A stretch of 64,000 nt of DNA from an uncultured Phocaeicola sp. (GCA_947581855.1 CANPVZ010000013.1:45333-109332), one strand, 5' to 3'; shown: positions 9,865-19,821, counted from the stretch's first letter. Program-made: numbers and translations. Notes: generated from the sequence alone by a model not told the origin.

Positions 9865-11046
9865 CTAAGGCCTTATGGTTAACACCTTTACCAACCTTTT
9901 CATACAATACACACAACCGATAACGGCTATTGCTCCTCCTATATAACCGATATAAGAGATAGAAAAGTCCGCACAGACTGCGCCTCCTGCCAATGCGCCG
10001 CAACCTATCCCCAGATTATAAATGCCGGAATATACCGACATGGCGATGGCCGTAGCCTGAGGGGTCAGCTGAATGAGTTTTGCCTGAAATGCCAAATTGA
10101 AAGCCGTCATGGCTATTCCCCAAAAAACACAAAGAGCAAGAACGGTGTAATCACTTAAGGCAGAAACACGCAACAAGAGTAAGAATACAGCTATGCCTCC
10201 TGTGGCAAAACAGATAAAGGGATAAGGTGATTTCTCATAATAGCGTGAGAATAAAACACTTCCTAATATCCCGGAAATACCAAATGCCGTAAGTGTCCAC
10301 GTCACCCAGTTACTGGATAAATCCGCCACCTGCCCCAAGAAGGGTTCTATATAGCTATACACCGTATAATGAGCCGTCACCATGATGAAGGTCAAAAGAT
10401 ATATACCTATTAGCGCCGGATTTTCGAGAAGAGCCGGTAACTTGCGAAGAGAGATTGCATTGCGGCTCGGAACTTTAGGAAAAACAGCAATTAATATCAG
10501 AAAAGCAATAAAAGCAGTCACGGCTATACATACGAACGTAATCCTCCAGCCTAATTGCAAACCGATAATACGGCCTAACGGTAACCCCACAATCATGGCT
10601 ATGGAAGTTCCGGTTACAATCATGCTTAATCCCGTAGAACTTTTTCCCTCCGGAGCTATCCGGACAGCAAGCGGCGAAGCGATGGACCAAAATATGGCAT
10701 GCGAACAAGCCACACCGATACGGGATAACATCAAGGTTGCATATCCCGGAGAAAGAGCGGAAAACGTGTTGCTTACAATAAAGACAGAGACTGTATAAAG
10801 TAACAGTTTCCGGTTCTCCATTTTAGAAACAAGTAACATCAAAGGCAACGACATCAAAGCAACCACCCACGCATATACGGTAATCAACAATCCGGCATGG
10901 GCTTCGGTAACCTTCAATTCCGTGGATATATCGGTAAGCAAACCTATCGGTATAATTTCCGAGGTATTAAATATGAAAGCGGTAAAGGTTAATCCTATTA
11001 AGGGAAGCCATTCTTTAAATGCTACCTTATTATATGACTTGCTCAT
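9865..11046 (-). CDS. MFS transporter, sugar-efflux (SotB/YdeA-like) type
   Basis: A 393-residue protein with about 12 hydrophobic segments. The N-terminal region reads PIGLLTDISTELKVTEAHAGLLITVYAWVVALMS, a signature of the DHA1-type sugar efflux subgroup, and a polar loop between segments 6 and 7 contains PSRNAISLRKLPAL. SotB-like proteins export arabinose/IPTG-type sugars or drugs with proton exchange. It stands alone and no regulator is adjacent. The transporter family is sure, the substrate is inferred. Confidence 0.88.
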   Translation of the reverse strand: MSKSYNKVAFKEWLPLIGLTFTAFIFNTSEIIPIGLLTDISTELKVTEAHAGLLITVYAWVVALMSLPLMLLVSKMENRKLLLYTVSVFIVSNTFSALSPGYATLMLSRIGVACSHAIFWSIASPLAVRIAPEGKSSTGLSMIVTGTSIAMIVGLPLGRIIGLQLGWRITFVCIAVTAFIAFLILIAVFPKVPSRNAISLRKLPALLENPALIGIYLLTFIMVTAHYTVYSYIEPFLGQVADLSSNWVTWTLTAFGISGILGSVLFSRYYEKSPYPFICFATGGIAVFLLLLRVSALSDYTVLALCVFWGIAMTAFNLAFQAKLIQLTPQATAIAMSVYSGIYNLGIGCGALAGGAVCADFSISYIGYIGGAIAVIGCVYCMKRLVKVLTIRP

Positions 11047-11610
11047 TTTTCCAACTTATTATATATCAGAACATCTTTAGTTCTATATTATAACACAAAA
11101 ACCTACTATTGTTTCAACCGGAATCCTACTCTAGGCTAAAAACATTTTACTCTGGTTGAATTACCTAATACTTAATTTGAGCAAACTCAAACTCCCAATT
11201 CATAATTATCCCTCCTTACTTATCCTGTTTTTCCGGTATACGGCACTTTCTGCCGCCACATATACCACAAACTTCATCCTTTCAAGGGGAAGGGACGAAA
11301 AACAAGGAATCCGGAAAACCAAAAGAGGCTAAGACAAGAATCATAAGTAGAGTCAATTTAGGACTCATTCGATAAATAAGGGACAGAGGACATCAGACGA
11401 ATTGTTAACGGGCAAACGATATTGCACCTTAAAAATTTACATTCCCTAACACGAATAACTGCAATGGAAACGATGCTATCGACTTTCCTCCAAAAGAAGC
11501 TATTCTGACAGTGTAGGGATTCCCAAAGACCCGAATACAAATAAATGTAAAAATGCAAGGACGAAGAAGGCGTACTTTTCTTAAGATTGTGCCGGAATTC
11601 TACTGAATAA

Positions 11611-11820
11611 CAAACGCCGCGCAGCAGGATTACAAACAAAACGCAGGAGAGGCTTGCGCCGAAACTCTACTGCGTAGCTACCAAACTTCTGCTGAATAAC
11701 GGGGAAAAGCAGGGAGATGCGATACTCACATTGCCGTTATTATCGGATTTCGATGCTTCAACAGTTAATGAATGCAAAAGAATACTGATACAAAATTTAA
11801 TAAGACGGTCAGGGGAATGA
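11611..11820 (+). pseudogene. Possible decayed gene fragment, about 70 codons
   Basis: The plus frame from 11611 to TGA at 11820 has no ATG near its beginning but reads plausibly as protein (for example LAPKLYCVATKLLLNNGEKQ, DAILTLPLL and a basic end ILIQNLIRRSGE). Just upstream, a partial echo of the LLNN segment appears in another frame. No family recognised. It may be the C-terminal remnant of a lost gene. Confidence 0.25.
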
Positions 11821-11939
11821 ATATCCCTCTTCCCTACCGAAGGCTGTTCCAGAGGTACTTGGCTTCTAACCGACTGAAAACCAGGCTTTCCCTTTTCAAC
11901 TAAAAAACTTTGTTTTGGGATATCCGGCCGTTACTTTTA

Positions 11940-11976
11940 AGTAAAGCAGTAATCTATTAAAAATCACTGCTTTACT
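11940..11976. repeat. Inverted repeat, 11-bp perfect stem
   Basis: AGTAAAGCAGT (11940-11950) and ACTGCTTTACT (11966-11976) with a 15-nt loop. It lies downstream of the pectinesterase fusion, but no T-run follows on the minus strand, so a terminator role is uncertain. Confidence 0.4.
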
Positions 11977-12163
11977 AAAACCGGAAAAAACAATCGGGGG
12001 AAGTATGTGTTAATGTACGTATCCGATTGTTATCCGGTTGAGTAGGTTGTTCTAATATAGCAAGGAAGCCGTAAATATGGTTCATTGCCTTAACCTGAGT
12101 AGTCTGAGAACTTCATCATATAAAAAACGACTGCACCAGCATGCCTTATATCCAAAAGAAATG

Positions 12164-14830
12164 TTACATGGGAATATTTTGGCCCACCAAACTATTTAAA
12201 TAGACTTCCAGCATGGTATATCCCGATTTGGTTACCAAGTTACGGTCTTCCGGATTCTTCGGATCCAAACCATGAGCCACTTCCCACGCATCGTCCATTC
12301 CGTCGCCGTCTTTATCGGCAACAACAGAATGAGTTCCGTAAACTTGATAGCCTTCGGCTTCTTCCGCAGTATTAATTATCCCCTTATTCCCGTATGAAGC
12401 GATACCGGACTCCATGTCCCGCATCAGACGACTGTCTACCCTGTCGCGCGGAAAAGCTCCGGCATTCGCAATCACGGCGTCAAAGGCAGCCTCGGCCGAC
12501 TGATAGTTCTTATAGGTATATTTCTCCCAATCGTAATGGAATTTCGGATGACCGGCCTTTCCTGTAGGACGGATAGGCGTATCGGACTTCAAATCTTTTA
12601 TCTGATAGGTAGTTCCCCTACCTAAACGGAAACCTTTCCAATTGTCTTTAGTTATATCTTTATTTCCGAACATCACATTGCCATCCATATACCAACGTGA
12701 AGGTCCTCTCGACTCGGAACCTTTCCGCGCCATGGATTGTTCGAAAAAGTAAAGCGGCTCCTTAGGCGTTGCGGGTCCCGGTTTATAATAGTTGTTAATG
12801 AAATTAGCCTCATGACCGAAATAATCAGGATGTCCTGAAGTGTTCTCTCCTCCATAGCATGAATTCACACGTCCCCAATTATAGTTCACATTATTGATAA
12901 ATTCAATAAAAACGGATAAATCCTGCCCTACCGACTTGCCTCTTGCTCCATTGAAACGGCACGACCGGGAAGAATTGTTCGCCAACAGGTTGTGGTGGTA
13001 AGTAGCGGAGGAACCTCCCCATTGACAACCATAACCGCGCACTCCCTTTTTGTGACCAGCGTCATACAGTCCCTCGTGAAGAATGCACCATTGTACGGTA
13101 TGGAAATGATCATCAAACGTATTCATATTCTCTTCTGCCGACCAACCGAATGTACAGTGGTCGATAATAAAGTTTACACAGTTCTCCGCACCGAAAGAAT
13201 TGTCGGAAGCCAATTGCCCGTTCACATCTTTGTTGCCCATACGGAAACGAACATGCCGGATGATAAAGTTATGGGAACCGCCTACATTCACTTTCTGACG
13301 AGTAATGCAGATACCGTCTCCGGGAGCTGTTTGTCCGGCTATTGTATAGTTTTTCTTATTAATACGCAATGGAGCCACTAACTCTATATTGCCCGATACG
13401 GCAAACACCACTGTAAAGTCGGAAGGATATTGATTCAATGCCCAACGGAGAGAACCTACAGTTTCTCCTTTCGGGTCATCCGCCAGATTGGTAACCGTCA
13501 CCACCTTTCCGCCCCGTCCGCCGGTTGCATATTTACCGAAACCTTCGGCAGTAGGGAAAGCCTTCAATTCCAATTCATCGTCAGTCAGCGCCTTTACCGG
13601 TTTGCTTGTAGCACCGGAGGCAGCTACCGCCTTCACAGTATAATAATTTCTGTAAGCGCCTTTATCAGCTTTTGCCCTTTTCGATACCGGTTTCTGATTA
13701 TCCGTAAAAGAAGTACCGTCCACGGCTGCTATAAACTTCCCGTTCCGGTAAACCAGATAACCAACGGCCTTATCCGAAGCGCTCCATGAAATATGGTTGC
13801 CGTGCTGACGGACATAAGCGGGCATTGCTACCGAACGGCAAATAGTAAGAGGATCATATGCTTTTTCTCCGTTTACTTTAGAAAATATATACTCCGGTGT
13901 CAGTTTCTTCATCTCTGCCGGCGTTAACTGAAAACTCCAGGCGGCACGTTTCGATACATCCGCCGGTTTTCCGTTTAATTGTTTACTGCCGTATTCGGCA
14001 AACGAAGCGGTCTGTTCATTTCCATTCCAAACTTGCCAACCTGCCGGATGGATATGCTTGCCTAAATTGCATTCCACAAAGTAAGAAGCACCTTCCTTCT
14101 TCCACGGGCGTCCTAAGTAATAACTACCCTCCGGCACATCGTGATTCGCCACCACATCGCACTGCCGGAATATATACCCATATTGTAAAGGCCGGCCTTC
14201 CGCTTCCTTATATGAACACTCCGCCGGAGCTGTAATATAACCACCGCCTTTCACACAGTTAATCACACAACGGTCATAATATATCAATCCTTCGCCATAT
14301 ATGAAGTCTACTGCTCCTTCAATCCAACAATCTTGCAGATAGCTGCGTACACCGCCTTTGGTACGTTGCGTATCCTGATACCCTGTAAACTTACAATGCT
14401 TGTAAGTTTGCCGGTCGCCCGAAATAAAATGCGCTTCCGCCTGTCCTACATTGCCCGCCGTATTGGCAACCGTCATATTCTCCATATAGAAGTCATCGGC
14501 ATAGCACTGTAATGTAGTAATATCCCGGAAATTATGGAACCGGCTGTTCTTTCCCCGATTACGGTCGAAAGTAAGTATCACCTTATCACGGTCTTCTCCT
14601 ATCAGACTGATCAGTTTGTTTTTCGGGATGTTCACCATCTCTTTATAAATGCCGTTCCTGACAAGAATCAGATGACGCTGTCCATCTTCCGGACAGGCAT
14701 TTACTGCTTCCTGAATAGTTTTATACGTCCCACTGCCGTCTGCGGCAACCACCGTTACAAAAGATTGTGCCTGCATAGTTCCCGTGAAGAAAGAAAACAA
14801 GCAAGCTACCCATACGAAAAGTTTTTTCAT
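12164..14830 (-). CDS. Secreted pectinesterase (CE8)-pectate lyase (PL1) fusion
   Basis: An 888-residue protein with signal peptide (residues 1-21, ending AQA/Q). Residues about 25-320 form a pectin methylesterase beta-helix with GYQDTQR, GAVDFIYGEG and LGRPWKKEGASYF, covering both catalytic aspartates and the arginine. Residues about 335-410 resemble a fibronectin-III-like linker. Residues about 425-885 are a pectate-lyase-like beta-helix (SLRWALNQYPSDFTVVFAVSG, TIAGQTAPGDGICI, FIIRHVRFRMG). One polypeptide would remove methyl esters from homogalacturonan and then cleave it. It stands alone here, but two arabinofuranosidases follow 5 kb upstream, so pectin side-chain use fits the region. Domain calls are firm; exact substrates are inferred. 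Confidence 0.92.
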   Translation of the reverse strand: MKKLFVWVACLFSFFTGTMQAQSFVTVVAADGSGTYKTIQEAVNACPEDGQRHLILVRNGIYKEMVNIPKNKLISLIGEDRDKVILTFDRNRGKNSRFHNFRDITTLQCYADDFYMENMTVANTAGNVGQAEAHFISGDRQTYKHCKFTGYQDTQRTKGGVRSYLQDCWIEGAVDFIYGEGLIYYDRCVINCVKGGGYITAPAECSYKEAEGRPLQYGYIFRQCDVVANHDVPEGSYYLGRPWKKEGASYFVECNLGKHIHPAGWQVWNGNEQTASFAEYGSKQLNGKPADVSKRAAWSFQLTPAEMKKLTPEYIFSKVNGEKAYDPLTICRSVAMPAYVRQHGNHISWSASDKAVGYLVYRNGKFIAAVDGTSFTDNQKPVSKRAKADKGAYRNYYTVKAVAASGATSKPVKALTDDELELKAFPTAEGFGKYATGGRGGKVVTVTNLADDPKGETVGSLRWALNQYPSDFTVVFAVSGNIELVAPLRINKKNYTIAGQTAPGDGICITRQKVNVGGSHNFIIRHVRFRMGNKDVNGQLASDNSFGAENCVNFIIDHCTFGWSAEENMNTFDDHFHTVQWCILHEGLYDAGHKKGVRGYGCQWGGSSATYHHNLLANNSSRSCRFNGARGKSVGQDLSVFIEFINNVNYNWGRVNSCYGGENTSGHPDYFGHEANFINNYYKPGPATPKEPLYFFEQSMARKGSESRGPSRWYMDGNVMFGNKDITKDNWKGFRLGRGTTYQIKDLKSDTPIRPTGKAGHPKFHYDWEKYTYKNYQSAEAAFDAVIANAGAFPRDRVDSRLMRDMESGIASYGNKGIINTAEEAEGYQVYGTHSVVADKDGDGMDDAWEVAHGLDPKNPEDRNLVTKSGYTMLEVYLNSLVGQNIPM

Positions 14831-14951
14831 AGCTATTATAATGAATTTGTTTATAAACCATCTATAATTAGCGACAAACTTATATATAAATTCCGATTTA
14901 TGTGCTGATTGAACAAAGAAACTTTTTTCTTTGATACAAAATAACAGAATC

Positions 14952-16250
14952 TCACTTCATGCGCAAGAAACGATAGCCGAAACGCAGACAAGCGGCTTTT
15001 TCCAAATCTTCACGCACCGAAGGATCGGCAATATCAATCAAGGCACGGGCGCGTTGTGCCAAATCCTTACCTTTCAGGAAAGCGGCTCCGTATTCGGTTA
15101 CAATGTATTGCGCCTGCGAACGAGTAGTCACGACTCCTGCCCCTTCCGTCAGCACCGGTTTGATTTTCGAATGCCCTTTTCCGGAAGTAGCCGTCATAGC
15201 AATGAAAGTTTTTCCACCTTCCGACAAAGCCCCACCATACATGAAATCATGTTGTCCGCCTACTCCCGAAAACATGCGTGTACCAATGGAATCGGCGCAT
15301 ATCTGTCCGGTAAGGTCGACTTCTATAGCCGAATTAATAGCCATTACTTTGGGATTCTGACGAATAATGAACGGATCATTCGTCCATGCCACATCTTTGA
15401 TAATAATATCCGGATTTTTATCCATATAATCGTATAAGTTTCGCGACCCCAATACCAAAGAAGCCACTGTCTTATGAGGCATAATTGCCTTTTTAGAGTT
15501 ATTGATGACTCCCGACCGAATCAATGGCAACACCCCATCCGTCATAGCTTCGGTATGCAGCCCCAAGTCTGTATGGTCGTGCAAAGCATCCAATACGGCA
15601 TTCGGAATACCGCCCACCCCGATTTGCAAGGTAGCTCCATCGGGAATCAGTTCAGCGATGTATTTTCCAATCTTCCTTTCTTGCTCATTGGGAGTTACCG
15701 AAGGAACCTCCACTAAAGGATCGTCCACTTCCACACAAGCAGCAAGCTCTGAAAGATGAATAACCGCATCCCCATATGAGAAAGGCATCTGCTTATTGAT
15801 TTGCGCAATAACGGTCTTGGCACATTCGACAGCGGACACCGCTAAATCGGCAGATATTCCATAGCTGCAATATCCTTCTTCATTGGGAGGAGAAACATTT
15901 ATCAGCGCCACATCCAAAGGCAGATATCCTTCCCTGAATAAAGCAGGAACTTCACCCAAGAAAGCCGGTATCAACTGGGCTTCACCCCGGTCGACGGCTT
16001 TACGGATACTGTTTGCAATAAATAAACTGCGGGTAATAAAAGCGTCCCTTAACTCGGGAACCGCATAAGGAGCATCCCGCCTTCCTACAGCAAAAGCGGA
16101 ATACATCTCTACTCCCTCCAATTCGTGCCCCCGTGCCGTCAAAGCATCCAACAACACTTCGGGGATAGAGGTACTACCCTGTATATATACCCGGTCATGC
16201 GACTTAATCAACTTTACCGCATCCGCAGCGGTCATATAGTTTGCTTTCAT
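14952..16250 (-). CDS. Acetyl-CoA hydrolase/CoA-transferase family protein
   Basis: A 432-residue protein of the 4-hydroxybutyrate/butyryl-CoA:acetate CoA-transferase family. It shows LQIGVGGIPNAVL (glycine loop) and LHTEAMTDGVLPL, where the Glu of the HTE(M/A) segment corresponds to the catalytic glutamate that forms the CoA thioester. The C-terminal part reads VTTRSQAQYIVTEYGAAFLK. It moves CoA between acyl-CoAs and carboxylates. It is the last gene of an operon after iorA, iorB and an aminotransferase (14-base gap). This suggests it turns aryl- or branched-acyl-CoA made by the oxidoreductase into free acid plus acetyl-CoA. Family sure; substrate inferred. Confidence 0.9.
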   Translation of the reverse strand: MKANYMTAADAVKLIKSHDRVYIQGSTSIPEVLLDALTARGHELEGVEMYSAFAVGRRDAPYAVPELRDAFITRSLFIANSIRKAVDRGEAQLIPAFLGEVPALFREGYLPLDVALINVSPPNEEGYCSYGISADLAVSAVECAKTVIAQINKQMPFSYGDAVIHLSELAACVEVDDPLVEVPSVTPNEQERKIGKYIAELIPDGATLQIGVGGIPNAVLDALHDHTDLGLHTEAMTDGVLPLIRSGVINNSKKAIMPHKTVASLVLGSRNLYDYMDKNPDIIIKDVAWTNDPFIIRQNPKVMAINSAIEVDLTGQICADSIGTRMFSGVGGQHDFMYGGALSEGGKTFIAMTATSGKGHSKIKPVLTEGAGVVTTRSQAQYIVTEYGAAFLKGKDLAQRARALIDIADPSVREDLEKAACLRFGYRFLRMK

Positions 16251-16264
16251 GGTTGTATAAGAAT

Positions 16265-17578
16265 TTAAGTTAGCGGATGTTTTTCATTAAACACCCGTAA
16301 ACGGGCATCCAATAACGCATAATGTTCCTCATGCACCCTGGAAGTGCAAACTCTGATTCCTTGTTGCGCACTGCCTGTTGTACACAACGATATAGCCGAC
16401 ACTCCATAGTGAATCAATTCGGCCAGCAAAGCATCCCCTGTATATCCCTTGCGCCCGATAGTAAAAAAGAATCCGTCACTCACCGGTTCATCCAAATCTT
16501 TGTCATATACAATATGAAAGCCATGACGGAGGAAGATTTCTTTCAGCCGTGCCGCACGCCGTGCATATTCACGAGTTTCGCCTACAAAATCGAGTTCTCC
16601 CTCGCAAGCAGCCTTATACATGGCAGCCAACGCATATTGGGCGGAATGGCATACACCGGATGAAAGCGTATAAACAATCGTAAAAATAAAAGCACGGCCC
16701 AACGTATCCATTCCCAAAGATTCCTTTAAATAAGCATACGAACGATTATAAAGTCCATCCGAGATAGCCACCGTCGCAACCCTTTCACCCGCATAACTGA
16801 ATATTTTCGAAGCGGAAAGCATTAGCATATAGTTTTTTGTATATCGCGCTACGGTAGACTGATAAGGAGGTTCGAACGGATGTCCCAGCTCTTTCCGGAA
16901 ATCCATACCTAAATAGGCCAAGTCTTCTATCACAATGGTATCATAATACGTTGCCAATTCACCTATATAACAAAGCTCTTCCTCCGTGAGACATACCCAT
17001 GACGGATTGTTGGGATTGGAATAGACTATACCCGCAATACGTCCGCCGGACAAACGACGTTCCAATTCTCCACGCAATTTCTCACCCCGACAATTATACA
17101 CATCAAAAGACTCCTGCTTATATCCTAACACCCTTACTTGCATGGGCTGTACCGAGAAACCGGGGTTGATAAACAATATCGTATCCTTCTCGGGATATAA
17201 GTGGGTACAGAGGATAAACGAAGCGAAAGTTCCCATCATGGAACCCACTGTAGGTACACATCCTTCCGGATTTATTTCTATATTCAAAAAGGCTTTTATA
17301 AAACGGGAAGCCTGTTCTTTTAGAGGCGCAATTCCGGATATATTGGGATAAACCGAAGCAATCCCTTTATCCAATGCCTCTTTTTGGGCAGTAATTCCTA
17401 CTTGCGAAGCAGGTAATCCAGGCGAGCCCATTTCCAGATGGACAAACTTCTCGCCCGTACGGAACTCCAGTTCTTCCGAAAGTGCCACGGTCTGACGGAT
17501 GGTCGCATCGCCGACCTCTGAGATATGCATATTACGCAACACCTCATCCACCATTTCTTTTTTAAACGGTATGCCCAT
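16265..17578 (-). CDS. PLP-dependent class I/II aminotransferase
   Basis: A 437-residue fold-type I aminotransferase. YSNPNNPSWVCL (the N-P-N-N-P substrate/PLP loop), IVIEDLAYLGMDF (Asp-x-x-Tyr that holds the cofactor ring) and SASKIFSYAGERVA (Schiff-base lysine) are all present. It transfers amino groups from amino acids to a 2-oxo acid. Lying 3 bases after iorB and 14 bases before a CoA-transferase gene, it probably supplies aryl- or branched-chain pyruvates to IorAB. Aromatic specificity is inferred from this context only. Confidence 0.92.
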   Translation of the reverse strand: MGIPFKKEMVDEVLRNMHISEVGDATIRQTVALSEELEFRTGEKFVHLEMGSPGLPASQVGITAQKEALDKGIASVYPNISGIAPLKEQASRFIKAFLNIEINPEGCVPTVGSMMGTFASFILCTHLYPEKDTILFINPGFSVQPMQVRVLGYKQESFDVYNCRGEKLRGELERRLSGGRIAGIVYSNPNNPSWVCLTEEELCYIGELATYYDTIVIEDLAYLGMDFRKELGHPFEPPYQSTVARYTKNYMLMLSASKIFSYAGERVATVAISDGLYNRSYAYLKESLGMDTLGRAFIFTIVYTLSSGVCHSAQYALAAMYKAACEGELDFVGETREYARRAARLKEIFLRHGFHIVYDKDLDEPVSDGFFFTIGRKGYTGDALLAELIHYGVSAISLCTTGSAQQGIRVCTSRVHEEHYALLDARLRVFNEKHPLT

Positions 17579-17581
17579 AAC

Positions 17582-18169
17582 TCAATGTTTTATCGATTGT
17601 TCGGCAATTTCCAGTCCGGCACGAAACGCTTTCCGGTTCATCTCTACAATGGCTTCTCCTTTCCGCCCGAATACAGTGCGGATAGCCTCTTCTATCTTGT
17701 TCACTTCTATACCCAGAAATGGCGAAGCAGCTCCCAACAATACGATATTTGCCGCCCTAGGCGAAGCTACTGATCGGGCAATGGTATCCACATCAATGGT
17801 TACAGAGTGTTCCAAAGATTGAATTCGTTTCAACAGTTTCTCTTGCTCCGGATAGTTGGGAATATTCACAAAAGGAACCGTATTGGTAATAATCCATCCG
17901 TCTTTACACAGATAAGGCAAATACCGCAACGCCTCCATCGGTTCGAGTGAAATGATCAGATCGGCTTTTCCTAACGGTATCAAATCCGAAGCTATCGGTT
18001 GGGAACTGATGCGGAGATTAGATTGCACATCTCCTCCGCGCTGACTCATACCGTGCACTTCTGCTTGTTTAATGTAGAGTCCTTCCTGGATGGCAGCTGC
18101 TCCGATAATGGTTGCGATGGAAAGGATACCTTGTCCTCCCACGCCGGATAATATAATGTCTGTACGCAT
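17582..18169 (-). CDS. iorB: Indolepyruvate:ferredoxin oxidoreductase beta subunit
   Basis: A 195-residue gamma-domain protein of the 2-oxoacid:ferredoxin oxidoreductase family. The N-terminus DIILSGVGGQGILSIATIIG is the hallmark glycine motif, followed by EVHGMSQRGGDVQS and DLIISLEPMEALRY, typical of IorB. It pairs with IorA, 6 bases upstream, to decarboxylate aryl pyruvates oxidatively to aryl-acetyl-CoA with reduction of ferredoxin. Cytoplasmic. Confidence 0.95.
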   Translation of the reverse strand: MRTDIILSGVGGQGILSIATIIGAAAIQEGLYIKQAEVHGMSQRGGDVQSNLRISSQPIASDLIPLGKADLIISLEPMEALRYLPYLCKDGWIITNTVPFVNIPNYPEQEKLLKRIQSLEHSVTIDVDTIARSVASPRAANIVLLGAASPFLGIEVNKIEEAIRTVFGRKGEAIVEMNRKAFRAGLEIAEQSIKH

Positions 18170-18175
18170 GGCTTT

Positions 18176-19765
18176 TTATTTTTTGTTGTGACGACGGGCT
18201 GTCTGTATACACTCACGACGCGGTATAATCACGCTGACACCCGGATAATTAATCTCTTCACGAATAATTTGTTTCATCTCTTCCATATTCTTCGGAAGAG
18301 GTATTACCACCCGAATATGCTCAGGCTCTACGCCTATTCCTCGGCAAATACTCTCCAAACGTCCGGTTCCGGCAGAATCTTGCCCGCCGGTCATACCGGT
18401 AGTCAGATTATCGGAAATAAGAATTGTCATATTCGTTTTTTCATTCACGGCATCCAATAAGCCTGTCATACCCGAATGGGTAAAAGTAGAATCGCCTATC
18501 ACAGCCACTGAAGGGAATTGCCCGGCATCCGCCGCCCCTTTCGCCATGGTAATGGAAGCTCCCATATCCACTACCGAATGGATAGCCCGATAGGGCGGAA
18601 GGAAACCCAATGTATAACAACCGATATCACTGAATACACGGCTATTTTCATATTCACGCAGCACCTCGTTCAATGCGGCATACATATCGCGATGCCCACA
18701 TCCCTGGCAAAGCGCAGGCGGACGCGGAACCACTAATTCGCAAGCCGGATAGACTGCTTTGTCTTTCAATCCTAAAGCCGCCACAATATTGTCCGGAGTC
18801 AGTTCCCCTGTTCTGGGAACTTCACCTGTAAGGCGTCCTTTAATGACCTTATCTTGTTCCAGCACGCCCCGAAGCATTTCCTCCACTACCGGCTGACCGT
18901 CTTCCAAAACAAGCAAAGCATCGCATTTTCCGGCCAACTGACGAACAGCTTTCACCGGAAGCGGATATTGAGACACTTTCAACACCGGATAAGGACATCC
19001 TTCTTTGAAATGTTCCATCAAGTAATTGTAGGCTATGCCACAGGCGATAATGCCTAAAGAGGTATCCGTTCCTCCTTCCATTCTATTATATAAAGAATTC
19101 TCGGCAGCTTCGGCAAAATCTTTTTGTAAAGAAATCAAATGAACATTCCGTTTACGAGCCACCGCAGGCATCAATACCCAGTCGCCCGGATTAGAAGGAT
19201 AAGAAAGGGGATTCATATCACGTATGACACCGGGTTCCACTACAGCACGGGAATGCGCCATGCGGGTTACCATCCGCATCAGTACAGGAACTTTATAACG
19301 TTCCGAGAAATCAAACGCGTCCGCCATCATCTGATACGCTTCTTGCTGAGAGGAAGGCTCAAACACGGGAATCATGGCAAACTTGCCATAAAAACGGGAA
19401 TCCTGCTCGTTTTGCGAAGAATGCATGGAAGGATCATCGGCAGCTACCACAATCAATCCTCCATTGGTTCCGGTCATGGCGGAATTCATAAAAGCGTCAG
19501 CCGCCACATTCATACCTACATGTTTCATGCAGACCATAGCTCGCTTACCCATATACGACATACCCAAGGCAGCTTCCATAGCTGTTTTTTCATTAGAAGA
19601 CCACTTACAGTGAATCTTTCTTTCACTCGCCAGCGGACTGGCTTGAATAAACTCTGTGATTTCAGTGGAAGGAGTGCCCGGATAGGCATAAACTCCTGAT
19701 AGTCCGGCGTGCATAGCCCCTAAAGCGACAGCCTCGTCGCCAAGAAGTAATTGTTTTTCACCCAT
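18176..19765 (-). CDS. iorA: Indolepyruvate:ferredoxin oxidoreductase alpha subunit (no ferredoxin domain)
   Basis: A 529-residue protein. Order: pyrimidine-binding domain (LLGDEAVALGAMHAGLSGVYAYPGTPSTEI), transketolase-like C2 domain, then the pyrophosphate domain with PPALCQGCGHRDMY and GDSTFTHSGMTGLLDAVNEK (thiamine diphosphate/Mg site). Longer archaeal IorA proteins carry two C-terminal 4Fe-4S clusters. This one ends shortly after SVIIPRREC with no C-x2-C-x2-C series, so electrons must leave by another route or a separate ferredoxin. First gene of the operon, with a good promoter at 19791-19821. Confidence 0.95.
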   Translation of the reverse strand: MGEKQLLLGDEAVALGAMHAGLSGVYAYPGTPSTEITEFIQASPLASERKIHCKWSSNEKTAMEAALGMSYMGKRAMVCMKHVGMNVAADAFMNSAMTGTNGGLIVVAADDPSMHSSQNEQDSRFYGKFAMIPVFEPSSQQEAYQMMADAFDFSERYKVPVLMRMVTRMAHSRAVVEPGVIRDMNPLSYPSNPGDWVLMPAVARKRNVHLISLQKDFAEAAENSLYNRMEGGTDTSLGIIACGIAYNYLMEHFKEGCPYPVLKVSQYPLPVKAVRQLAGKCDALLVLEDGQPVVEEMLRGVLEQDKVIKGRLTGEVPRTGELTPDNIVAALGLKDKAVYPACELVVPRPPALCQGCGHRDMYAALNEVLREYENSRVFSDIGCYTLGFLPPYRAIHSVVDMGASITMAKGAADAGQFPSVAVIGDSTFTHSGMTGLLDAVNEKTNMTILISDNLTTGMTGGQDSAGTGRLESICRGIGVEPEHIRVVIPLPKNMEEMKQIIREEINYPGVSVIIPRRECIQTARRHNKK

Positions 19766-19790
19766 AAATTTGTGTTTTTCTTGATTGCTA

Positions 19791-19821
19791 CAAATGTATA
19801 GTTTTGCAAGAAAGCAAACAA
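19791..19821 (-). promoter_or_regulatory. Promoter of the ior operon
   Basis: The minus strand has TTG at 19821-19819, a 20-nt spacer, and TACATTTG at 19798-19791, matching the Bacteroidetes -33 TTG and -7 TAnnTTTG. The predicted start is near 19784, about 20 nt before the iorA ATG. Confidence 0.7.

Larger units (their letters stand above)
11047..12163. other. 1.1 kb stretch without an intact gene
   Basis: This lies between the start of the MFS gene and the end of the pectinesterase fusion. The only long minus-strand frame (11358-11639) has a composition unlike a real protein. It holds a decayed-looking plus-strand frame (11611-11820) and an inverted repeat (11940-11976), both listed separately. 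No RNA gene is recognised. Confidence 0.5.
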
